Source of the DNA: an uncultured Bacilli bacterium
GTDB lineage: Bacteria; Bacillota_I; Bacilli_A; RF39; UBA660
NCBI GenBank assembly: GCA_934163035.1
Contig: CAKPJX010000002.1
Coordinates: 80,066-144,065 of the forward strand
Length of the DNA stretch: 64,000 nt
Reading direction: 5' to 3'
This document shows, piece after piece, positions 16,742 to 24,412 of this stretch. The notes under the pieces are model-generated. The model did not search any database. It worked only from the letters and a program-made list of their open reading frames with translations, and was not told where the DNA came from. The first letter of the stretch is position 1. Each line of letters starts with the position of its first letter. Made by a program: the position numbers and the translations under genes.

Positions 16742-16912
16742 CTAGTAATAAACAATCATAGCTGAAAAGCAAAAAACTTGTTCATCACTAAAAACACCCA
16801 AACTAACTTGATATTTAATATCAACAACTTCTCCCTCTAAATCAGAAAGAAAAGCATTAACTTCATTTTCCAAATCTTTTTCATCTTCTAAATCAAATAT
16901 TTTAACTTTCAT
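16742..16912 (-). CDS. Cse60-like sporulation protein
   Basis: A 56-residue protein starting MKVKIFD. It carries the blocks I associate with Cse60 of Bacillus: KVKxFD, EKDLENEVNAFL, VDIKYQVS, and CFSAMIVY at the end. Cse60 is a small protein made under the mother-cell sporulation sigma factor; its function is unknown. The frame is open to 16939, but GGTGAT precedes the ATG at 16912. It lies between leuS and the flippase. The assignment rests on short-motif memory, so a profile search would settle it. Confidence 0.65.
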   Translation of the reverse strand: MKVKIFDLEDEKDLENEVNAFLSDLEGEVVDIKYQVSLGVFSDEQVFCFSAMIVYY

Positions 16913-16958
16913 TTTATCACCAAAAGAATTATAAGACATTAAAATAAAATTATTTGTA

Positions 16959-16988
16959 GAAAAAAGACTCTAAGTATCCTTAAAGTCT
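16959..16988 (-). terminator. leuS terminator
   Basis: On the minus strand a 10-bp stem with one wobble pair (arms 16979-16988 and 16965-16974, loop GATA) is followed by TTTTTT. It overlaps the leuS stop. Confidence 0.88.
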
Positions 16989-19383
16989 ATTTAACTACTA
17001 TATTAACTATCTTACCCTTAATAACTATAATTTTAACGATCTCTTTGTTCTCAGTATGTTTAATAACATTTTCAGCCTGTAAAGCTTTTTCTTTGATAAC
17101 ATCTTCTGAATCATCAGTATTAATAGTAATAGTTGCTCTAACCTTACCATTTACTTGAACTGCAATTTCTTTAGTTAAATCAACAGTCTTAGATAAATCA
17201 TATTGGGGCCAACTGGATTTACAGATTGCAACATTTCCAATCATTTCATTTAATTCCTCTGTAACATGAGGTGCAAATGGATATAATAATTTCAACAATA
17301 CAGTATAATCATCTTTACTAATATTATCAACAGTATAGTATTCATTAACTAACTTCATCAATTCAGAAATAGCCGTATTATATTTTAAAGTATCAATATC
17401 TTCACTTACTTTTTTAATTGTTTTATTAATAATACTTTCAAATTTAGGTGTATAGCCATCATTATCATTAACTACCTCAGAAAGTCTATATACACGATCT
17501 AAGAAACGACTAACTCCTTTTACACCTTGTTCATTCCAAGGAGCCTCTAATCCATAGTCCCCCATGAAAAGAACATAAGTTCTCAAAGCATCTGCACCAT
17601 ATTGATCAACTATAGTGTTAGGATCAATTGTATTACCACGAGACTTACTCATCTTTTCACCATCAGGTCCTAAAATTAAGCCTTGAGCAGTTCTCTTTTT
17701 ATATGGCTCACTTGTTGGAACTAATCCTAAATCATATAAGAAATGATACCAGAATCTAGAATAAATAACGTGTCTAGTAACATGCTCCATTCCACCATTG
17801 TACCAATCAACTGGCATCCAATATTTAAGCTTTTCTAAAGAAGCAAACTCTTTATCATTATGTGGATCAATATATCTTAAGAAATACCAACTAGAACCAG
17901 CCCATTGAGGCATTGTATCAGTTTCCCTTTTTGCATCTCTTCCACATTTTGGACACTTGCAATTAACAAAACTCTCAATTTTAGCAAGTGGACTCTCACC
18001 ATCAGTACCAACCTCAAAATTATCAACATCAGGTAACCTCAAAGGCAATTCTTCATAAGGAACTGCAACATCTCCACAATGAGAGCAATGAACTATAGGA
18101 ATTGGCTCTCCCCAATATCTTTGTCTATTAAATGCCCAATCCTTCATTTTATATTGAACCGCTTTCTCACCAAGACCTTTTTCACTCAAGAATTCAATAA
18201 CTTTTTTAATTGCATCTTCCTTATTTAAACCATCCAAGAACTGAGAATTAATATGAACACCGTCACCAGTATAAGCTTCTTTTGATATATCTCCGCCTTC
18301 AATAACAGGAATAATATCAATACCAAACTTAGTAGCAAACTCATAATCTCTAGTATCATGTGCTGGAACGGCCATAATAGCACCAGTACCATAACCCATC
18401 ATTACATAATCAGAAATATAAATAGGTATTTCACTACCATTAATTGGATTTATTGCTACTAAACCATCAATCCTAACACCAGTCTTATCCTTAGCTAACT
18501 GTACCCTTTCAAATTCAGTCTTCTTCTTAGTTTCTTCCCTATAAGCTATAATTTCATCCATATTATTAATCATATCTTTATGATTATCAATAATATCATG
18601 TTCTGGAGCAACAACCATAAAAGTAGCTCCAAATAAAGTATCAGGACGTGTTGTATAAACTTTTAAAATTTCATCAATATCCTTAACTTTAAAATCAACA
18701 TAAGCACCAGTAGATTTACCAATCCAATTTTCCTGTTGTAATTTAATGTTAGGTAAATAATCAACTTCCTTTAAACCTTCCAATAACTTATCAGCATATT
18801 CAGTAATTCTTAGGTACCAAACATCTTTTTCTTTTTGAACAATCTGTGAATGACAAATATCACATTTTCCACCTTGTGAATCCTCATTTGATAAAACCAC
18901 TCTACAACTAGGACAATAATTAACTAAAGTCTTATCCCTAAAAGCAAGTCCCTTTTCAAACATTTTCAAAAATATCCACTGTGTCCACTTATAATAATTC
19001 TCATCAGTAGTATCTATTACTCTAGACCAATCAAATGAAAAACCAACTTTCTTTAATTGTCCAGCAAACACAGAAATATTTCTATCAGTCAAAACTCTTG
19101 GATGGATATTTTGTTTAATAGCTGAATTTTCTGTAGGTAATCCAAAAGCATCATATCCAATTGGAAATAAAACATTATAACCTTCCATTCTCTTCTTTCT
19201 AGAAACAACTTCCAAACCAGAATAAGCCTTAATATGACCTAAATGCATCCCTACACCTGATGGATATGGAAATTCAACCAAGGCATAAAACTTCTTCTTA
19301 GAATAATCATCTAATGCTTTAAAACACTCATTCTTATCCCAATAATCTTGCCATTTTTTTTCTATCTCTTTAAAATTATACAT
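16987..19383 (-). CDS. leuS: Leucyl-tRNA synthetase
   Basis: This class Ia synthetase (798 residues, normal) charges tRNA-Leu. The HIGH motif appears as PSGVGMHLGH near residues 40-50, then zinc-type Cys pairs (CPSC, CDIC), the CP1 editing domain with TTRPDTLFG and GTGAIMAVPAHD, and the KMSKS loop as GEKMSKSRGN near residue 570. An anticodon-binding domain ends the protein. Its start overlaps the upstream small membrane-protein gene by 8 bp, and both lie behind a Leu T-box, so leucine starvation should raise both. Confidence 0.98.
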   Translation of the reverse strand: MYNFKEIEKKWQDYWDKNECFKALDDYSKKKFYALVEFPYPSGVGMHLGHIKAYSGLEVVSRKKRMEGYNVLFPIGYDAFGLPTENSAIKQNIHPRVLTDRNISVFAGQLKKVGFSFDWSRVIDTTDENYYKWTQWIFLKMFEKGLAFRDKTLVNYCPSCRVVLSNEDSQGGKCDICHSQIVQKEKDVWYLRITEYADKLLEGLKEVDYLPNIKLQQENWIGKSTGAYVDFKVKDIDEILKVYTTRPDTLFGATFMVVAPEHDIIDNHKDMINNMDEIIAYREETKKKTEFERVQLAKDKTGVRIDGLVAINPINGSEIPIYISDYVMMGYGTGAIMAVPAHDTRDYEFATKFGIDIIPVIEGGDISKEAYTGDGVHINSQFLDGLNKEDAIKKVIEFLSEKGLGEKAVQYKMKDWAFNRQRYWGEPIPIVHCSHCGDVAVPYEELPLRLPDVDNFEVGTDGESPLAKIESFVNCKCPKCGRDAKRETDTMPQWAGSSWYFLRYIDPHNDKEFASLEKLKYWMPVDWYNGGMEHVTRHVIYSRFWYHFLYDLGLVPTSEPYKKRTAQGLILGPDGEKMSKSRGNTIDPNTIVDQYGADALRTYVLFMGDYGLEAPWNEQGVKGVSRFLDRVYRLSEVVNDNDGYTPKFESIINKTIKKVSEDIDTLKYNTAISELMKLVNEYYTVDNISKDDYTVLLKLLYPFAPHVTEELNEMIGNVAICKSSWPQYDLSKTVDLTKEIAVQVNGKVRATITINTDDSEDVIKEKALQAENVIKHTENKEIVKIIVIKGKIVNIVVK

Positions 19384-19735
19384 CTTTTATCATTCCTTTC
19401 TTCTTATAAAAACAATATATTAAATAATAACTAATAATAAATAATATTAAAGTTAACACTATCATAACTAGTATTTGAATTAACCAATTATTCAAACCAA
19501 ACACAACAGTAACTACTACCGAAATATCAAAAGATGATGTCAATGCTACTATTTGTAAAAGTTGATTATAATTAACTTTTTTAATATTAAGTCCATACTT
19601 AGTTACTAAAAATCTTATTTCAGCAAGTTCCTTTTTTTCTTTTTTATTTTTTCTTTTAATTGGAACTATAAGAAAAATCTCATAAATAGCCAGGACTAGT
19701 AAATAAGTAAATATAAAACTAATAAATACCTTCAT
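19376..19735 (-). CDS. Small membrane protein co-transcribed with leuS
   Basis: Not recognised. It is a 119-residue protein with an N-terminal membrane helix (about residues 1-23), a basic cytoplasmic-like patch (IKRKNKKEKKELAEIR), a short loop, and two more hydrophobic stretches near the C-terminus. The ATG at 19735 follows a GGGAGGAATT site; an upstream TTG in the frame is ignored. Its end overlaps leuS by 8 bp and it is the first gene after the Leu T-box. That placement suggests a need when leucine is low, but nothing in it resembles a transporter. No name is offered. Confidence 0.7.
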   Translation of the reverse strand: MKVFISFIFTYLLVLAIYEIFLIVPIKRKNKKEKKELAEIRFLVTKYGLNIKKVNYNQLLQIVALTSSFDISVVVTVVFGLNNWLIQILVMIVLTLILFIISYYLIYCFYKKKGMIKDV

Positions 19736-19742
19736 AATTCCT

Positions 19743-19949
19743 CCCAAAAAAAATTTCTATAAATATAAGGACGAAATATCGCGGTACCACCTTATTTCAT
19801 AGAAATCTATGCGCTTAAATAGAGATAATGGTCTTACCCATAATATGCAAATTGATCAAGTTCATACTATTAATTATACTTAATTTCACCAACATAAGCT
19901 CTCTAAAATAATTAAATAGTACTACTACTACCAATAATATTAAAAATAC
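19743..19949 (-). promoter_or_regulatory. T-box leader with leucine specifier
   Basis: The T-box core AAGGTGGTACCGCG is on the minus strand. A terminator whose stem pairs TTTCTAT with ATAGAAA and AAGG with CCTT follows and ends in eight T. Stem I elements AGAGAGC and GTTGGTGAAA are upstream. In the specifier-loop pattern GAA-n-codon-A the sequence reads GAA C TTG A at 19859-19857; the neighbouring register is CTT. Both codons are leucine, matching leuS. Confidence 0.92.
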
Positions 19950-19955
19950 AAAATT

Positions 19956-19984
19956 AGTATAATAAAAATATTAGAAAATAGCAA
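19956..19984 (-). promoter_or_regulatory. Promoter of the Leu T-box operon
   Basis: TTGCTA (19984-19979), a 17-bp spacer and TATACT (19961-19956) on the minus strand lie just upstream of the T-box. Confidence 0.75.
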
Positions 19985-19993
19985 GTAATTATT

Positions 19994-20055
19994 TATTTGA
20001 GTTTAGGTTTTTTACTTTTATTTATGAATTCTTCATTACTAAATTTTCCACAACT
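19994..20055. repeat. Dispersed repeat, copy A
   Basis: The 22-bp start TATTTGAGTTTAGGTTTTTT plus AC is nearly identical to 44354-44375 (one mismatch), and both copies end 30-40 bp later in CACAACT. Copy A lies between the ATP-grasp gene and the Leu T-box promoter. The rest of this gap shows nothing else. Confidence 0.55.
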
Positions 20056-20071
20056 ATATTTTTAAATAAAA

Positions 20072-21055
20072 TTATTTTCTAATCTCATCAAAAACTGCAT
20101 TAACTAAACAATCAATAGTTTTACTTCTATTAATATTATCTTCAATAAAAGAAAAGAAAAGATTAGGATCAATTAACTCAATTTCAATAATTTGATACTT
20201 TTCATTATTTTTAACAAAGTCAATTCTCATATACATATAATTTTTATATTCTGGAATAGACATAACCTTTTCACAAATATCAATCACATTTTTTTCAAGA
20301 TCTGCAACTTTTATATCAATAGCATAACTCTTCTTGCCAAAAACATTACAATATCGCTTAACAGCACTAATAATTTTTCCCTTTACACAAATAACAGAAA
20401 GCTCACCATCTAGTACACCATCAATAAATGGCTGCAACATTAAACTAGAAGTACAACCTGAAAATGTATCATAAATATCATTAATATTTATACTATTTTT
20501 AAGATTATCATTGCCAATTAAATAAGTACCATGTCCACTCTCAGAAATAGATGGCTTTATAACAACTTTATCATAATTACGATATTGTTTTTTTAAAATA
20601 TCACTAATATCTTTTGCTATATACATGCTATTATCTAGAAAAATTGTCTCAACATGCTCAATATTATATTTATCCATTAACATAAATTGAGATTTTTTAT
20701 CAATATTGTTCTTTATAAGTTCAGTATTATTAAATATTTTTATTTTCTTTTTATCAACTGCATCAAGCCAACTCATAAAATCAGTTAAATTATCACAAAA
20801 ACCCCAAATAGATCTAACAATAAGTGCATCATATTTATCCAAATTAATATTCTTTTGCCAAGAAATAATATCACAATATATTCCATTACAAATAAATCGT
20901 CTCTTTAAATAAACATCATCCAATATTTTATTAGCATATTTATCAGTAGATACTATAGCCACATGATATAAACTTTTTTTTACAGACAATCTCAAAACAT
21001 TAGTCTTCATTTTATAAAGATTAAATTTTAGCTTTCTCAATATTTTTTTTAACAT
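20072..21055 (-). CDS. ATP-grasp ligase-like protein
   Basis: A 327-residue protein of the ATP-grasp fold. The central part shows VVIKPSISESGHGTYLIG, which fits the ATP-binding loop and glycine-rich region. The C-terminal part shows MRIDFV, then IIEIELIDPNLFF, the metal-binding Asp/Glu-rich strand seen in RimK/DcsG-like ligases. Such enzymes join a carboxylate to an amine or thiol through an acyl phosphate. Its ATG overlaps the stop of the aminotransferase gene (TAATG), so they are tightly coupled, with the flippase just upstream. Substrates are unknown. Family members in natural-product clusters make dipeptides or modified amino acids; that is context, not proof. Confidence 0.75.
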   Translation of the reverse strand: MLKKILRKLKFNLYKMKTNVLRLSVKKSLYHVAIVSTDKYANKILDDVYLKRRFICNGIYCDIISWQKNINLDKYDALIVRSIWGFCDNLTDFMSWLDAVDKKKIKIFNNTELIKNNIDKKSQFMLMDKYNIEHVETIFLDNSMYIAKDISDILKKQYRNYDKVVIKPSISESGHGTYLIGNDNLKNSININDIYDTFSGCTSSLMLQPFIDGVLDGELSVICVKGKIISAVKRYCNVFGKKSYAIDIKVADLEKNVIDICEKVMSIPEYKNYMYMRIDFVKNNEKYQIIEIELIDPNLFFSFIEDNINRSKTIDCLVNAVFDEIRK

Positions 21056-22653
21056 TATTTTAATCCCCTAACTGCCTTATTTATTAAATATAAGTTGTGA
21101 ATTAAATCCCTCTTTTCAATAGCAAAATTGAATCTACCAACAATCTCTTCAGGATATGGCCAAGAAAAGTTAAGCCCCATCAAACAATTAATTTTTGTTT
21201 TCTGATATAAATAAGTTAAAAAGTCTGCATCATTTTTAATGACATTATTATCATAACGTTTTCCTATTAATTTAGTAAAATCAACTAAAGCAAAAAATCC
21301 AGATTGAGGATAAGTATTATTTCTTATACAAACACCAGGTATACCACTAAAAAGTAATTTTAAAGAATCTTCATCCTTCGTATATTTCTTTATATCACGA
21401 ATAATTCTCTTTTTATACTGTTGACAATTTTTATAATCTATTCCATATATTAAGGCTTCCAACAAGGCAAGTCTATATTTATACTCTTTAATTGCCTTTC
21501 CAAAATACTTCTTAGCAAGTCTATACCTTTTATTAGAATCATTAAAGGCCCCTGCTAAAGCATAAGACTGTAAAACAGAATAAGAATCAAAATCACTAAA
21601 AATATAGTCTTCCAATCCCCTAACAATACAAACTGGAGCCAAAATAAAGCCAGCTCTAATACCAGCTAAACCATATGATTTAGAAAGTCCAGAGATAGTA
21701 ATTGTATTATTAAAATACTTAGGAATACTAGCAATAGGAAAAGCCAAATTATCCTGATCATAGGTTAAATCTCTATATATTAAATCATCAATAATAAATA
21801 CGCCCTTTTCTAAACAAACATCACCCAATCGCGTAATGATATCCATATTTTTCTTACTCAAAACTTTTCCAAGTGGATTATGTGGGTTCAAGTTCAAAAA
21901 AGCAACCACCCTAGGAGTATAATCAAGTTTTCCCTTAAACTTATTTTTAAGTTCTAAATTAATTTCATCTATTCTTTTACCAAGTAACTCTGGATTAATT
22001 AAAAAATCATCCTCTTCTCTCAATTCAATTAAACGAAGTCTCGCATTACATACCTCAGTATTAACTGCAAATATACCATAATTAGGGCCCGTAACAATGA
22101 TAACATCTTCATTTCTTGCAATAGTATTAACAATTAAGTTATAAGCATGAGTAGTAGAATAAGTAAACGCAACATTATCTATACCAATACCATCATAATT
22201 ACTAGAACTTTCAGTAGAAAATCCTTCTCTTCTCAGATAATTAACAACTTTTTGACGACACTTTCTCTCACCAATAGAAGTAGGATAAACATACAAAAAT
22301 CTAGTAAATAGTACCCTCATAATAGAAGTTATACATAATGGAAACGGTCTCATTCTCAAAGGATTACCATTTCGTACAGAAAAATACTCATCTATTTTAG
22401 GAACACCATTATTATCATATATAGATAAATCCTTAAATAATAAATTGTACCCATCATCTATCTTAAGGGCATCCTCAGAGAATGGTTTATTATCTCTTCT
22501 TTTACCAAGTTTTCTAAAAGATGATAAAGTATCTGGATTGTTCTCAACAAAATAATCTAAAGATTTAGAAAAATTTTTTCTATCAAAACTACTATTAACA
22601 ATTTTAACATCATCATATCCTAAAATTTTACGTACAATTTTTTTTACTCCCAT
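21055..22653 (-). CDS. Large class I/II PLP-dependent aminotransferase
   Basis: A fold-type I PLP enzyme of 532 residues, about 130 more than usual. Visible motifs are a glycine-rich entry TYSTTHAYN, NLNPHNPLGK (the NPxNPTG-type block), DDLIYRDLTY (the Asp-x-x-Tyr that holds PLP), SGLSKSYGLAGIRAG with the Schiff-base Lys, and a C-terminal RFNFA with the substrate-carboxylate Arg. The extra length is an N-terminal part of about 90 residues and an insert near 390-430. A large bifunctional aspartate aminotransferase/decarboxylase was considered, but the sequence does not fit it well. It follows the flippase by 21 bp and overlaps the ATP-grasp gene by one base. Confidence 0.78.
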   Translation of the reverse strand: MGVKKIVRKILGYDDVKIVNSSFDRKNFSKSLDYFVENNPDTLSSFRKLGKRRDNKPFSEDALKIDDGYNLLFKDLSIYDNNGVPKIDEYFSVRNGNPLRMRPFPLCITSIMRVLFTRFLYVYPTSIGERKCRQKVVNYLRREGFSTESSSNYDGIGIDNVAFTYSTTHAYNLIVNTIARNEDVIIVTGPNYGIFAVNTEVCNARLRLIELREEDDFLINPELLGKRIDEINLELKNKFKGKLDYTPRVVAFLNLNPHNPLGKVLSKKNMDIITRLGDVCLEKGVFIIDDLIYRDLTYDQDNLAFPIASIPKYFNNTITISGLSKSYGLAGIRAGFILAPVCIVRGLEDYIFSDFDSYSVLQSYALAGAFNDSNKRYRLAKKYFGKAIKEYKYRLALLEALIYGIDYKNCQQYKKRIIRDIKKYTKDEDSLKLLFSGIPGVCIRNNTYPQSGFFALVDFTKLIGKRYDNNVIKNDADFLTYLYQKTKINCLMGLNFSWPYPEEIVGRFNFAIEKRDLIHNLYLINKAVRGLK

Positions 22654-22674
22654 AATAACACTCCCCTAAAACAA

Positions 22675-24300
22675 TTATTTCCTAACAAATACTTTTTTCA
22701 CTTTATTAATATAATCATTTCCAAATACATCCTCAAATAAATGTAATTTATATGATAAAAGCAAATATATAACAGCACCTAATATAGAATATAGAGCAAT
22801 AATAAGTATAGACTTAAACCTACCTGTAACTGATAATGGAACAACTAACGATAATAACATTAATAATAAAAGCATAATTACAACAGAAAAAATTATTTTA
22901 AATACTGGTTTTATGTTACTTGAATAGTCAAACTTAAATTTTTTCTTTAAGTATACAAGTAATACAATACTAGCACCACCTTGTACCAAAACATTAGTAA
23001 CTATTGTTGCATAGTACGCTTCAGCACCTATAAATTTCAAAAAATGCATCATTGGAACATTTAATATAATTTTAAATATAAAGCTACCAAAAAGGGCACC
23101 TAGCGCCAATTTAGATTGATTAAGTGATTGTGCCAAATTAAGAGCAATAGTATAAATGCAAAAAATAATAGCCTGCAAAATATAAAATCTAAATATATTA
23201 ATACTTAAAGGATCATATCCATAAAATGCTACCCACACTGGCTGAGCTAAAAGACTTAGTCCAAAAGACATTGGTAAAGAAAAGTATAAAATTGTACTAT
23301 ATGATTCATTGATTCTTTTATTAACATTATCCATATCTTTTTTAGCAAAACTTCCAGAAATATTTGGAATTAAACTGGTAACTACTCCTAAAGCAATAGA
23401 AGCAACTATCATATTTAACTTAGATGCCCACGTATTAATAACACCAAACACTGTTTCAGCAGCGGATGCACTATAACCTAACTTAACCAACTCTTTAACA
23501 ACAGTAAATGAATCAACCATACCATAAAGTGATTTTACTAAATCAATAATTACAAATGGCAAAGCATAAAATACTATTCTCTTTAGTAAAATTTTTACAT
23601 CACTTTTTTTAGCATTTTTTTCATCATAGCTAAACAAATCTTTATTCTTATGTATTTTAAGTTTTAAATACAAATATGAAGAAAGAGCTGCCACTGTAGC
23701 AGCAAAAATAGAAATATAGACTGCATAATTAATAGGTAATTTAAGTTTTCTAACAAGTAAATAACTACCAACAACTATTATAACTACTCTAACAATTTGT
23801 TCAAGCAGTTCAGAAATACTAGTAGTAGTAATCATCTTATTACCTTGCAAATAACCCCTAGTAACACTAAGCTGTGGTACAACAAGCAAAGAAACAGATA
23901 CAACCCTAACTGCCATTGCTACATCACTTAAAGTATTTCCACCCTTAACGTTACCTATAAATAAATAAGCAACTTTATCTGCAAAAATAAATAATATTAA
24001 AAATAGAATAAAACCAAACAAAGTAATCATTTTTTTAGAAAGACCATAAATTTCTTCTCTGGTACTATATTCTTTTAATGCATTAGATTCACTAACCAAC
24101 TTAGATAAAGCAATAGGTATACCACAAGTAGATAAACTTAAAAATATTGCATAAATAGAATAAGCATAACTATATAATGCGCCTCCCTTATTACCAATAA
24201 TACTATAAAAAGGAACTACATATAGTAGTCCTACCACTTTACACAATAAAATAGAAAAAGTAGCTACAAAAGCACCTTCCATAAAAGTATTTTTCTTCAT
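22675..24300 (-). CDS. SpoVB/MurJ-type flippase (MOP superfamily), paralogue 2
   Basis: A 541-residue membrane protein with about 14 helices. It has VVPFYSIIGNKGGALYSYAYS near the start and RGYLQGN mid-protein, closely related to the protein at 15092-16693. The frame stays open up to 24435, but the promoter at 24340-24368 lies inside that stretch, so the ATG at 24300 is chosen. It is first in an operon with the aminotransferase and ATP-grasp genes. Its partners suggest it may export a lipid-linked or amino-acid-derived product rather than only lipid II; that is inference. Confidence 0.82.
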   Translation of the reverse strand: MKKNTFMEGAFVATFSILLCKVVGLLYVVPFYSIIGNKGGALYSYAYSIYAIFLSLSTCGIPIALSKLVSESNALKEYSTREEIYGLSKKMITLFGFILFLILFIFADKVAYLFIGNVKGGNTLSDVAMAVRVVSVSLLVVPQLSVTRGYLQGNKMITTTSISELLEQIVRVVIIVVGSYLLVRKLKLPINYAVYISIFAATVAALSSYLYLKLKIHKNKDLFSYDEKNAKKSDVKILLKRIVFYALPFVIIDLVKSLYGMVDSFTVVKELVKLGYSASAAETVFGVINTWASKLNMIVASIALGVVTSLIPNISGSFAKKDMDNVNKRINESYSTILYFSLPMSFGLSLLAQPVWVAFYGYDPLSINIFRFYILQAIIFCIYTIALNLAQSLNQSKLALGALFGSFIFKIILNVPMMHFLKFIGAEAYYATIVTNVLVQGGASIVLLVYLKKKFKFDYSSNIKPVFKIIFSVVIMLLLLMLLSLVVPLSVTGRFKSILIIALYSILGAVIYLLLSYKLHLFEDVFGNDYINKVKKVFVRK

Positions 24301-24339
24301 TTTCACAATCATCATCCACTTTGCTCTTATATTGAAACA

Positions 24340-24368
24340 ATTATAACATTTATATTGACGATATGCAA
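24340..24368 (-). promoter_or_regulatory. Promoter of the flippase-aminotransferase-ATP-grasp operon
   Basis: TTGCAT (24368-24363), a 17-bp spacer and TATAAT (24345-24340) on the minus strand. The predicted start gives a leader of about 30 nt to the ATG at 24300, separating this operon from the GH31 gene upstream. Confidence 0.82.
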
Positions 24369-24412
24369 ATTTAAAAGAACGTGTTAAAAGAACGCAATAT
24401 AAATCGCATTTC

